Shown one piece after another: positions 15,539 through 23,758 of a stretch of DNA of 60,891 nt (within the stretch, counting starts at the first letter, position 1; each line of letters begins with the position of its first letter). The stretch covers positions 1 through 60,891 of the forward strand of contig JBDKUO010000037.1 of the NCBI GenBank assembly GCA_039679645.1, given 5' to 3'. Below the pieces are notes generated by a model. The model was given only the letters and a program-made list of their open reading frames with translations, was not told where the DNA came from and did no database searches. The translations under genes and the position numbers were made by a program. This stretch comes from Armatimonadota bacterium (GTDB lineage Bacteria; Armatimonadota; UBA5829).

Positions 15539-17977
15539 TCAGAACGGCACAATATCCGCATGATCACGCACAATTATCAGCCGGGTAGGATAAACCAACT
15601 CAGGATCGCCATTCGTATCAGAGACCCATTTAATGGACGATATTCCTGTCACGCTGATATTTGTCCGTTCCGAAGGCAGATCGACGTTTTGTGGAATCTG
15701 ACATGTGACGCCAACGCCTGAACCATCGTCAATGACAATAGTATGCGTCTCCGACGAGGCTGACTTCACCTTACCCCAGGTGCGCACCAGCAGACCGATA
15801 TTGTTTATACCAAATATTTGCTTGCCCCTGGCGTCTGTCATGCCGCACTGATTGCCAATAGCGCCGCCACCAATCGCTTTATTGTTCATTCCCAGCGCCG
15901 TAACTAAAAAAGGCTCCTTTAAATCAGGGGCAGAGCTATGTTTGACAGATCCGGGCTCACCGGCGTCGATTGCAACTTCGCCATTGCTTGTGGTTATAAT
16001 GCCGTTTATATCAAGCACATCTCCGCGGTTAGCGCTGGCGCCTGTCACTCTCAGCCCGCATGCCCTGCTGGTTGGTTCGACATATATCGCCGAAGTGTCA
16101 CCGGTATCTGCATTACCGGCAGTTACGACCTGCTTGGTAAGTGATATGTAGGAGCCTTCGGACATCTGCTTGGCCGTGCCGGATGTCACCGGCGGATAAT
16201 AGTTTACAAGCAGTTCTTTAGTCTCAACTTGCCCACTTGAAGAAGTAGAACTCACTAAAATGTTGTTCTCACCCGGCAGAAGTTGTATTCCCTCAGCAGT
16301 CCAATTTGTCGCACGCGCGCACATGCCGGTTTGGCCTGTGCGCTGGTTTGACCAGGTCACTGCATTGGCATTCAACCAGAGTTGACGATTCAAACAGCTA
16401 ATGCTGGTAGCTGCAGATTCAGTAAGCTCAATTTTGTTGCCCAGGCTGTCCATTAATACCGGACCGGAGCCTGAATTCCAAACGGCATCACTGATATTTG
16501 AACCCTCCTGGCAGGTAACTGTCGCCGCAGCATCCACACCAACTGCTGCATCACTATAGCCGCCAGACAGTATATCAGCCCCATTTGACACGGATATAGC
16601 CGAACTACTGCCATAATACCTGCTGGAAAATACTATTTGACCACACCCATTACTTGTTGCAATTACATTAGTCTCTGCAGTATGTAAGTTGATGGCATCC
16701 ACAAGCTGGGCTACAGTCATTGTCGGAGTATACTCGATTTCTACACTCCCATTCGGGTTGAATGTACTGCTCGAGCCTACCAGGTTGAACGTGCCGCTAG
16801 CGCCGATGCAGGCGCTGTCGTCTGCACCGAAATCTTTGGTGAACAACGTCGCTTTTTGAGCCGCGCATATCACATTGATGGAGATATAGTTATCAAGAGG
16901 AATATCGGGTAGATATGAAAAATCTGAAGACACAACAGCGCTGCCGACAATAGACGCTGAAACACCAACATTACCGCCGATATCTATTGTCGGACGATTG
17001 GTGGAATAAGTGGACTGGGTTGTAGGGATGGTAATTTCAAGCCGCCTTGCGGGATTAGATGCCACCACAATGCTGCTTGAGCCTGTCAGGCCTTCCGCAT
17101 TCGTCGCAGTAACCGTTATGGTATTATCACCTCTTACCAGGTTGATCCCGCTTGCCGACCATGCCTGCGTGCCAGTGCATGTGCCGTTCTCGCCCGTGAC
17201 TGAATTGGACCAGGTCACTTTAGTGATTCTCTGGTCCGTCATTTCTATCTGAGCCCCTATATCCTGCACCCAGTTTGCATGCCACCACATATCAATTTTA
17301 TTATTCAGACTGTCATGAAAGCTGAGGCCGTCGGGACTCAGCCATAGTGCATCTGTAATGGGTTGATTGGAGCTGTTTGTCACTTGAATAGCCGCATCCG
17401 CACCGTTATCGGATGCCGATGTTATGCCACCCGGCAAGATATCAGCTCCATCTGTAATAAACACATTTGCAGAGCTGCCATATGCCAGACTCGTCAGCGT
17501 AAATGTCCCATCGAATTGGGGATTTGCAATTACCCCTGTTTGATGGGTGTGGAAGTTTATATACGAACATAGTTGGTATACGGTATCGGCAGCGCCATAT
17601 CCTATGGCAACACCGTTAAGATAAAATGTGCCTGACGCGCCAATACAAGCGCTATCATCATCGCCAAAATCTTTCGTTTTGAGTGTTGCCTGCTCTGCAA
17701 CCTGAGTCGCATTTATGTAGATCTGTCCCGGCTGAGAACTCGGCCAATTCGACAAGTCTGCATATTTTACATAAGCACCAGTGAGCAAGACACCAGCCAT
17801 ACCTTTTAGACCGATCGCTGTCTCTGGTGTGATAAAAGTGCCCGATGTTCCGGACTGATAAAACGAGGGATCGGTGATAGTAACGGATGGGGGATTACCG
17901 GTTGCAAAACAACAATTTGTGCCGTCTAGTCCTGTAATAATGCAAAGCAAAACGAAAGCAAATCTTTTGAGTGTCAT
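15539..17977 (-). CDS. Secreted protein with two flagellin-IN-like repeats and C-terminal OB-like domain
   Basis: An 812-residue protein with a signal peptide (residues 1-25). Two long repeats follow, at about residues 95-260 and 360-540. Each contains 'KDFG.DDSACIGASGTF', a 'INxHT' helix, 'YGSS' and 'DGADIL.GG'. This pattern strongly resembles the flagellin hook IN motif found in FliD and flagellins, although no flagellar gene is near. Each repeat is followed by an Ig-like segment ('GDNTITVTATNAEG', 'GENNILVSSTSSSG'). The last 200 residues ('GLLVRTWGKV', 'IDDGSG', 'ISVTGISSIKW') have an OB-fold look and are shared with the protein at 38998. It is probably a surface adhesin or matrix protein. 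Confidence 0.6.
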   Translation of the reverse strand: MTLKRFAFVLLCIITGLDGTNCCFATGNPPSVTITDPSFYQSGTSGTFITPETAIGLKGMAGVLLTGAYVKYADLSNWPSSQPGQIYINATQVAEQATLKTKDFGDDDSACIGASGTFYLNGVAIGYGAADTVYQLCSYINFHTHQTGVIANPQFDGTFTLTSLAYGSSANVFITDGADILPGGITSASDNGADAAIQVTNSSNQPITDALWLSPDGLSFHDSLNNKIDMWWHANWVQDIGAQIEMTDQRITKVTWSNSVTGENGTCTGTQAWSASGINLVRGDNTITVTATNAEGLTGSSSIVVASNPARRLEITIPTTQSTYSTNRPTIDIGGNVGVSASIVGSAVVSSDFSYLPDIPLDNYISINVICAAQKATLFTKDFGADDSACIGASGTFNLVGSSSTFNPNGSVEIEYTPTMTVAQLVDAINLHTAETNVIATSNGCGQIVFSSRYYGSSSAISVSNGADILSGGYSDAAVGVDAAATVTCQEGSNISDAVWNSGSGPVLMDSLGNKIELTESAATSISCLNRQLWLNANAVTWSNQRTGQTGMCARATNWTAEGIQLLPGENNILVSSTSSSGQVETKELLVNYYPPVTSGTAKQMSEGSYISLTKQVVTAGNADTGDTSAIYVEPTSRACGLRVTGASANRGDVLDINGIITTSNGEVAIDAGEPGSVKHSSAPDLKEPFLVTALGMNNKAIGGGAIGNQCGMTDARGKQIFGINNIGLLVRTWGKVKSASSETHTIVIDDGSGVGVTCQIPQNVDLPSERTNISVTGISSIKWVSDTNGDPELVYPTRLIIVRDHADIVPF

Positions 17978-18274
17978 TCTTCTCCTCCTGAAAGTATATG
18001 ACTATCTATGGCTTTAGAGCTTAATGATGTGGCGATATAATAATGCGAAAAACCACGACTGTCAACGCAAAATCGTTGAGCGAGTCTGCAGCTATAATAA
18101 ATAGCCACCAAGTAGCCATAATACTAATGGACTATACAAAGATACGCCCAAAGTCCCATTTACGTATGGCATAATACTGGGCATAATCCTAGTGTAGTAC
18201 GAATATAGCTCATACATAAGTTTTTTTAGATTGAGCCAAAATAAAAGATTGAAAAAGTGAATATTTTCGGAGAC

Positions 18275-18308
18275 CGGACCCGGACCTTGTTTGGGTCCGT
18301 TTTCCTTT
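18275..18308 (+). terminator. Terminator-like hairpin upstream of the sigma gene
   Basis: CGGACCC (18275-18281) pairs with GGGTCCG (18293-18299), followed by TTTTCCTTT. The repeated CGGACC allows a second, shorter pairing. It lies in the 403-bp gap 17978-18380, which holds AT-rich sequence with several TATAAT-like words (such as CATAATACT) but no open frame. It could end a short leader or small RNA before the ECF sigma gene. Confidence 0.5.
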
Positions 18309-18380
18309 GTACGCCCCTTTTAGATGCAAGCCTAAAAGTGGTAAACTTTTTCTAGTTGCCCAACGTTAATAGATCAGAGG

Positions 18381-18992
18381 ATGAAAGCAGAAAAGATGCG
18401 ACCGGTAAAGGCCGTCACAACACAGGATGGGCTGCTTATTGGCAACTTCAAACGAGGAGAAGTGGAAGCCTTTAACCGCCTGATGGAAGCGCACACCGAC
18501 AAGGTGTTCGCGCTGGCATGGTCAGCCCTGATGAACAGGGAAGATGCAATGGACGCAGTCCAGGAGGTCTTCATCAAGCTATACAAGTCGCTGCCGTCGC
18601 TGTCTGAGTCTGATAATTTGAACGCCTGGCTGTATCGGGTCTGCCTTAATCACTGCATCGACCGCAAACGCAGAGCCAAAAGGTCAAGGACTGAGCTGAC
18701 GGATGATGACTGGGACCGACTACAAGGTGATGAGCGGGACGAGCCTGAATACCGCGTATATCAGAGCGAAGTCGGGCAAGTAATACGCGCTGCCGTAGAT
18801 AAGCTGCCCGAACGCCAGAGAATGGTTTTTTTGCTCAGACATTACAGACTTCTTTCTATAAATGAGATCGCGCTGGCACTCGGATGCACCACCGGCGCGG
18901 TCAAGGCGCATCTTTCACGCGCAACCGCTCGCCTGCGCGACCGACTTTCAGGGACGATTGTCTTTGAAGCCGGGGAGGTGGAAATAAAATGA
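18381..18992 (+). CDS. ECF-family RNA polymerase sigma factor
   Basis: A 203-residue sigma factor with region 2 at about residues 30-100 ('RLMEAHTDKVFALAWSALMN', 'EDAMDAVQEVFIKLYKSL', 'NAWLYRVCLNHCIDRKRR'). Region 4 is at residues 130-190 ('VDKLPERQRMVFLLRHYRLL', 'INEIALALGCTTGAVKAHLS'). CAGAGG precedes the ATG. Its stop overlaps the start of a zinc-finger anti-sigma gene by four bases (ATGA). The operon goes on with a secreted binding protein, GH20 and GH78 enzymes, so it probably controls a surface-glycan response. Confidence 0.95.
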   Translation: MKAEKMRPVKAVTTQDGLLIGNFKRGEVEAFNRLMEAHTDKVFALAWSALMNREDAMDAVQEVFIKLYKSLPSLSESDNLNAWLYRVCLNHCIDRKRRAKRSRTELTDDDWDRLQGDERDEPEYRVYQSEVGQVIRAAVDKLPERQRMVFLLRHYRLLSINEIALALGCTTGAVKAHLSRATARLRDRLSGTIVFEAGEVEIK

Positions 18993-19723
18993 AATGCAGA
19001 CAGGTCCGTAAGCTTATGGGAGCATATCTTTACGGTGATCTGGAACCGGAAGATATGCGCGACATCAGACTGCACACGCAAGTCTGCGAGCAGTGCCGCG
19101 CCGATTTGGAGAGTCGCGGTATGGTCGTCTCTTCGCTGAATGCTCAAGCGCCCGTTCTAGACGATCAAGATAAGCAGCAGCTCGCTCGAAGTGTAAAGAA
19201 AGCCATTGACGAGTCAGGACGTGATAATCTCGGATTAAACCGTGCAAACGAGCCAGGCGCTGCTCTGTGGTGGTGGCGGCCTGCGTCTGCAGTCGCCCTT
19301 GCGGGCTTTGTATTGGCCGGTTTTGCAATCGGCAGACACATCGGCAGTAGCGGCGGGCTATTTGCAGGCTCCAGCAGGTCCGCCATAAACAACTCGAACA
19401 AAGCAAGGGTAACAATTACCGAGGCAGCGCCTGCCGCTCGACAGGATAACGATAAAACATCGGCAAGCCGCGATGGCCACCAGAGTATATCGCGCTCGAA
19501 AAAGATCGAGAACATGGCCGATTATGCTCGAAGAATGGCTGTTCCGGCTGTTACAGGCCCGACAGACAGAAACAGCAATAATGACAAACGCAAATCCGTA
19601 ATACCGGATGAACCGGTATCCGTGGCAGGACAATCGGATATAAAGAAAGAACAAGAAAAAAAGGACGCGACTAAACTGCCCAAACCTACAGGCCTGAATG
19701 ACGCGCAGACAACCGATGAATAA
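18989..19723 (+). CDS. Zinc-finger (ZAS) transmembrane anti-sigma factor
   Basis: Holds the upstream ECF sigma factor inactive at the membrane. Residues 1-45 form the anti-sigma zinc finger with the H-x3-C-x2-C signature ('LHTQVCEQCRADL') and an early Cys at residue 3. One membrane segment lies at about residues 91-112 ('WWWRPASAVALAGFVLAG'), followed by a long Ser/Lys/Asn-rich outside tail. The start overlaps the sigma gene by four bases. Release would be expected by regulated proteolysis or a redox/ligand signal, which the sequence does not show. Confidence 0.88.
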   Translation: MKCRQVRKLMGAYLYGDLEPEDMRDIRLHTQVCEQCRADLESRGMVVSSLNAQAPVLDDQDKQQLARSVKKAIDESGRDNLGLNRANEPGAALWWWRPASAVALAGFVLAGFAIGRHIGSSGGLFAGSSRSAINNSNKARVTITEAAPAARQDNDKTSASRDGHQSISRSKKIENMADYARRMAVPAVTGPTDRNSNNDKRKSVIPDEPVSVAGQSDIKKEQEKKDATKLPKPTGLNDAQTTDE

Positions 19724-19753
19724 TTACTTCTTACACAACAAATGCTGCCGAAA

Positions 19754-19774
19754 GTGGATAGTGGAAAGTGGAAA
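19754..19774. repeat. Heptamer tandem repeat array (GTGGAWA)
   Basis: Three consecutive 7-base units: GTGGATA, GTGGAAA, GTGGAAA. The array lies between the anti-sigma stop and the true start of the next gene, in a stretch that would otherwise be read as an N-terminal extension. It is one of several period-7 arrays in this window. Confidence 0.75.
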
Positions 19775-19781
19775 GCCCGGG

Positions 19782-20840
19782 ATGCGTTCCATATTCAGCT
19801 TCCCACTTTTTTTTACTTTAACCGCTCTTATTTTCGCATTCATAGTATCTGCCGCAGTCGCGCAGACGCGTGCCTCAGTCACGGTGAGCCCGGTCTCAGA
19901 TATACCGTATTCGCCGGTCGTGCTCATAGTAGACGGCAAAGTGATTGAAGCGCAATCGCTGCAGTTTATGCGAGGCCAGCAGGTGATGGTCTGGCTGCGC
20001 GATCTGGAAAACCTGGGCTGGGGCAAAGCCTACTCGGACAAGTCCGGCGAGGTAGTCTTCAAAGGCAACGGCGTCACGCTCTCGTTTACCAAAGGCAGTG
20101 GACTGGCCAAGGTCAATTCGCTCTCGGTCAAGCTGCCTGTGGACACCTATACCCGCGACGCAAAACTGATGGTGCCGCTGTCATTTGTGGCAAAGGCGCT
20201 CGGGTATGAGTGTGAGATCAGTTACAAGCCAGTGGCTACAATAAAGACCCACATCCGCCCGGCCGCAACCTCCGAAGCTAACTCAATGGAAGGCAAAATC
20301 ATTTACGCCGGCAAGGGTATGGCCGGGATCAAAGTGCGGGCGGTAGACAAAGACTTCAATGTTGTGGATGACACCGTCACAGGCACAAGCGGCAGCTACA
20401 AGTTCGACAATCTTCCCACAGGAGAGTACGCCGCATTCGTCTATACCAAAGACAACCCCGCTTATTTTAATCGTGTCTCTGAAGCTGCCATTCTGAATAA
20501 AGGCAATATAGCTCATCTTAAACCCATATCTCTGGGTCGCATCCTAGCCCCAAAAATTCCGAAACCGGGCGGCAGAGCAAAAGTCTCAGGCGGCTCTGTG
20601 CTGCTTGAGTGGACCAAATGCGACGCAGCAGTCTCCTATGAACTGACAATCGCCAGAATGAATAGTGAACAGCCATTTTTATCGCTCGCTTCAAAAGAAC
20701 CAAAGGCGCATATACCTGCAGAAAAACTCAAGCACGGCCAGGCTTACGAAGCCCAGGTATCCGCGCTGGATGCTAATGGTGACTATGTCGGAGGCACGGT
20801 AGGCACGGGCGGCGAACCATGGCAATTTGTTTTTGAGTGA
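19782..20840 (+). CDS. Secreted copper-amine-oxidase-N-like protein with carboxypeptidase-regulatory-like and FN3-like parts
   Basis: A 352-residue exported protein. I start it at the ATG at 19782, which gives a clean signal peptide (MRSIFSFPLFFTLTALIFAF). Earlier in-frame starts read through a heptamer repeat. Residues about 35-165 match the copper amine oxidase N-terminal-like domain ('VLIVDGKVIEAQS', 'KLMVPLSFVAKALGYECEI'), a surface-layer or cell-wall module. Residues 170-240 look like a carboxypeptidase-regulatory/SpaA-type beta sandwich ('GKIIYAGKGMAGIKVRA', 'GSYKFDNLPTGEYAAFVY'). Residues 260-350 look like a fibronectin-III repeat. It probably binds cell-surface polymer and is the first output gene of the sigma operon. 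Confidence 0.75.
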   Translation: MRSIFSFPLFFTLTALIFAFIVSAAVAQTRASVTVSPVSDIPYSPVVLIVDGKVIEAQSLQFMRGQQVMVWLRDLENLGWGKAYSDKSGEVVFKGNGVTLSFTKGSGLAKVNSLSVKLPVDTYTRDAKLMVPLSFVAKALGYECEISYKPVATIKTHIRPAATSEANSMEGKIIYAGKGMAGIKVRAVDKDFNVVDDTVTGTSGSYKFDNLPTGEYAAFVYTKDNPAYFNRVSEAAILNKGNIAHLKPISLGRILAPKIPKPGGRAKVSGGSVLLEWTKCDAAVSYELTIARMNSEQPFLSLASKEPKAHIPAEKLKHGQAYEAQVSALDANGDYVGGTVGTGGEPWQFVFE

Positions 20841-20861
20841 TAAAGGTTGAGGAAGCAAATC

Positions 20862-23702
20862 GTGCGCAATCTTTCATTAGCTATTGTCGTAGCCTTTTTA
20901 TGCATTTGCACGGGAAATGCATCGGCTGAACCGACCGGTTCGACTCATAATACAAAAGTGGGCAAATGGAACCTGTCATTCACACATGATCTCGGCTTTA
21001 TTTTGAGCTACAACAACGTAAACATCATTCGATCAACCGGGCTCACCATCCACAACGGCAACTCCAATTCGCAATACTTCTCCTATTATTACGGCAACAA
21101 CGACATATCGGTCCAGGATATTGCTCAGGGAAAAGTTGTCACCATCAAGCACTCATCCAAATCGTTCAGCGGCTCCCACACAATCACACTTCTACCGGAC
21201 CGCGTCATCTTCCAATTCGATTATGCACTGCCAAAAGAAATCACCGACGGTAAAATGAATATGTATGCCCTACTATCGGCTCAGCCGATTGCAGGAAGAG
21301 CTTACCAAGCCTCGGGCACCAAAGGCGACATTTCGGGGATCATCCCTGTTCACTGGGAAAAGAGCGGCAAGAACTACGCACCGGATTACCTTACGGAGGC
21401 CACATTTGATAGCGTGCTCGGCAAGCTCAAAATCAAAGTAGAAGGCGATCTGATTGGCCTGAGGCTGCTCGATTATCGCAGCGGTGAGGTCGGCCCGTCA
21501 CGGTGGGCGCCCATATTTAGAGTCGGGATATTTAACAAAGATATAGAACCGGGCATAAATCACTCTCAGACAATAACCGTTTCGATAGAACCCGCACCTG
21601 AAAAAGAACGCACCGCGCGCATGCCGCAGGGGGGCGAAATAAAGGTTATCCCGACAAGCAATGTGCAAACGCCACCGAGCGATATGATAATAATCCCTGA
21701 GCCGAAGGAACTCAAACTACTTGCCGGTGACTTCCGACTGAACGCCGATACCAAAATAGTTGTTGCGGACGATGCGACCGAAAAAGACTATTCAGGCGCG
21801 CTTCTTTTTACATCGGATGTGTTCGCTTTGAGCGGGCTGGATCTGAAAATAATACGCGAGAGCCAGGCTAAAAACAATAGTAATGTGATCCTGGTAGGCG
21901 AACCGGGTCGAAATAAGATTCTGGGGAAAGCAGCTAAAGCAGACGGTATTAATCCACCTTCAAAAGATGAAGGTTATGCTTTGTCAGTCGCGCCTGAACG
22001 TGTGGTGGTCGCCGGTTTCGACCGGGCAGGCAGTTTCTATGGCATGCAGACGCTGCGCCAGATCGTGCGCTCGCAAGGTGATCAGGTATATATCCCCGGC
22101 TGCAGGGTAAACGACTGGCCCAGCCTCAAGTTCCGCGGGGTCCACCTCTACACAGGCAAAGACGCCCCAGCGTTCCATAAAAAGTTGATAGATCGCATCC
22201 TGACCAAGTATAAATACAACTATCTGATCATGGACTGCTCGTATATGCAGTGGAAGACCAACCCCGACTTGGCGATGGATTATGCCGAATCACAGGAGGA
22301 TGTCAAAAAAGAAGTTGCATATGCCGGGAATAATTTCCTTGAAGTAATTCCTCTTGTAGCGACTCTCGGGCACGCGGAATGGATGTTCAAAAACGGCCAG
22401 AACTTGAATCTGGTCGAGGATAAGTCCTGCCACTACGCATATTGCCCCTCTAAAGAAGAAACCTACGATTTTATATTTAAGATTTACGATGAAGCCATCA
22501 ATGTCTTTAAGCCCAAGTACTTCCACATAGGCCATGACGAGGTTGCTAACCGGGGCAAATTCCCCACCTGCGATCTATGCAAAGATAAAAGCATGACCGA
22601 GTTGATGTGCGGGGACATCCGGCGGATTCATGATTACTTCAGCAAGAAGGGCATTCGTATGATGATGTGGGGCGACATGCTCCTTGCCGACGGCGAAGCA
22701 TCATCAAGCAAAAACGCTCCCAACGCCATTGAGAGCAAAAAACGCCGCGACCTCATACCAAAAGATGTGATCATAACCGACTGGCACTACGACCCTGCGA
22801 GAGTTCAGGACTACAACTCACTCAAGGTCTTTCAGGATGCCGGTTTCGATGTTATCGCCTCGACATGGTATACTCCTCGCAATATTTGGAGCTTCGCAAA
22901 TGCCGCAAAGGCTAACCATTCGATGGGTCATCTGCTCACTCTCTGGGTCGGGACCAACAGCAACGAGCAGAACCTGGTTGGGCGCAAAGAACAGTTTAAC
23001 GCCATGGTCCTGGGCGGAGAGTTCGCATGGAATGACGGCAAAACCGGCCTGGAGAACCTGCCATATGATTTCACAGAGGTCTTCGATCAGAGCTATGAGC
23101 GCAAGCAGCCGGCATTCGTCATTCATGACGGTTTCATGACCGATATCAGCGCCTACTATAACGTCAAGCTCGCCGACAACCCTCAGGGATCGGGATGGGC
23201 CGGACTTGGACCCGGCGATGACCTGTCGAATGCTCCTGTCGGATCGGCCATTCTCAAAGGAATACGTTTCCGACTTGCCGACTCCACCAGTAAAAACTCA
23301 GCGATTCGTGTGGCGTCCTCCATGGACACTGATGCCGTCTATCCGGAGAAAGTGAGTATTCCTCTGAACACAAAGGCGCACTCGCTATTCTTCCTGCACA
23401 CCACTGCCAGGTGCGACGCTCCCGTCACAAAATCCGGCTATTACATTGCGCATTACTCGGACGGGACCCAGGTAGATATCCCGCTTATTTATAGAAACAA
23501 CATCACCGCTTGGACTGATCCCAGTGAATGCCCTAATGCGATGCCGGTATGGTCGATGCAAAGCAAGGCGGATGAAACCCTGCTGCTACGAGTATTCGAA
23601 TGGACAAATCCTTCACCGGACAAGACTATAGCATTTATTGATATGGTCCCCAGCGGAACCGAAGCAGGAATGGCGCTGCTGGGCATCAGCGGCACTAACT
23701 AG
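20862..23702 (+). CDS. Secreted GH20 beta-N-acetylhexosaminidase
   Basis: Removes terminal N-acetylglucosamine or N-acetylgalactosamine residues from glycans outside the cell. The GTG at 20862, eight bases after GAGGA, gives a neat signal peptide (RNLSLAIVVAFLCICTGNAS). About 240 unassigned residues come first. They are followed by the GH20b domain ('IIPEPKELKLLAGDFRL', 'FDRAGSFYGMQTLRQIV') and the catalytic barrel starting at 'KFRGVHLYTGKDAP'. The Asp-Glu catalytic pair is in FHIGHDEV, near residue 558. A beta-sandwich follows to the C-terminus. At 946 residues it is longer than average. It lies between a surface-binding protein and a GH78 enzyme. Confidence 0.88.
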   Translation: MRNLSLAIVVAFLCICTGNASAEPTGSTHNTKVGKWNLSFTHDLGFILSYNNVNIIRSTGLTIHNGNSNSQYFSYYYGNNDISVQDIAQGKVVTIKHSSKSFSGSHTITLLPDRVIFQFDYALPKEITDGKMNMYALLSAQPIAGRAYQASGTKGDISGIIPVHWEKSGKNYAPDYLTEATFDSVLGKLKIKVEGDLIGLRLLDYRSGEVGPSRWAPIFRVGIFNKDIEPGINHSQTITVSIEPAPEKERTARMPQGGEIKVIPTSNVQTPPSDMIIIPEPKELKLLAGDFRLNADTKIVVADDATEKDYSGALLFTSDVFALSGLDLKIIRESQAKNNSNVILVGEPGRNKILGKAAKADGINPPSKDEGYALSVAPERVVVAGFDRAGSFYGMQTLRQIVRSQGDQVYIPGCRVNDWPSLKFRGVHLYTGKDAPAFHKKLIDRILTKYKYNYLIMDCSYMQWKTNPDLAMDYAESQEDVKKEVAYAGNNFLEVIPLVATLGHAEWMFKNGQNLNLVEDKSCHYAYCPSKEETYDFIFKIYDEAINVFKPKYFHIGHDEVANRGKFPTCDLCKDKSMTELMCGDIRRIHDYFSKKGIRMMMWGDMLLADGEASSSKNAPNAIESKKRRDLIPKDVIITDWHYDPARVQDYNSLKVFQDAGFDVIASTWYTPRNIWSFANAAKANHSMGHLLTLWVGTNSNEQNLVGRKEQFNAMVLGGEFAWNDGKTGLENLPYDFTEVFDQSYERKQPAFVIHDGFMTDISAYYNVKLADNPQGSGWAGLGPGDDLSNAPVGSAILKGIRFRLADSTSKNSAIRVASSMDTDAVYPEKVSIPLNTKAHSLFFLHTTARCDAPVTKSGYYIAHYSDGTQVDIPLIYRNNITAWTDPSECPNAMPVWSMQSKADETLLLRVFEWTNPSPDKTIAFIDMVPSGTEAGMALLGISGTN

Positions 23703-23758
23703 CAGTGCCTCGGCAGGCTATAGTGGCATTTTAATGCATTTTCTGCGATAATGGACGC

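Noticed and set aside
15539-17977. Flagellar cap or flagellin gene
   Set aside because: The IN-like repeats are real, but the protein has a Sec-type signal peptide, Ig-like and OB-like parts and no flagellin D0/D1 termini, so it is not a filament protein.
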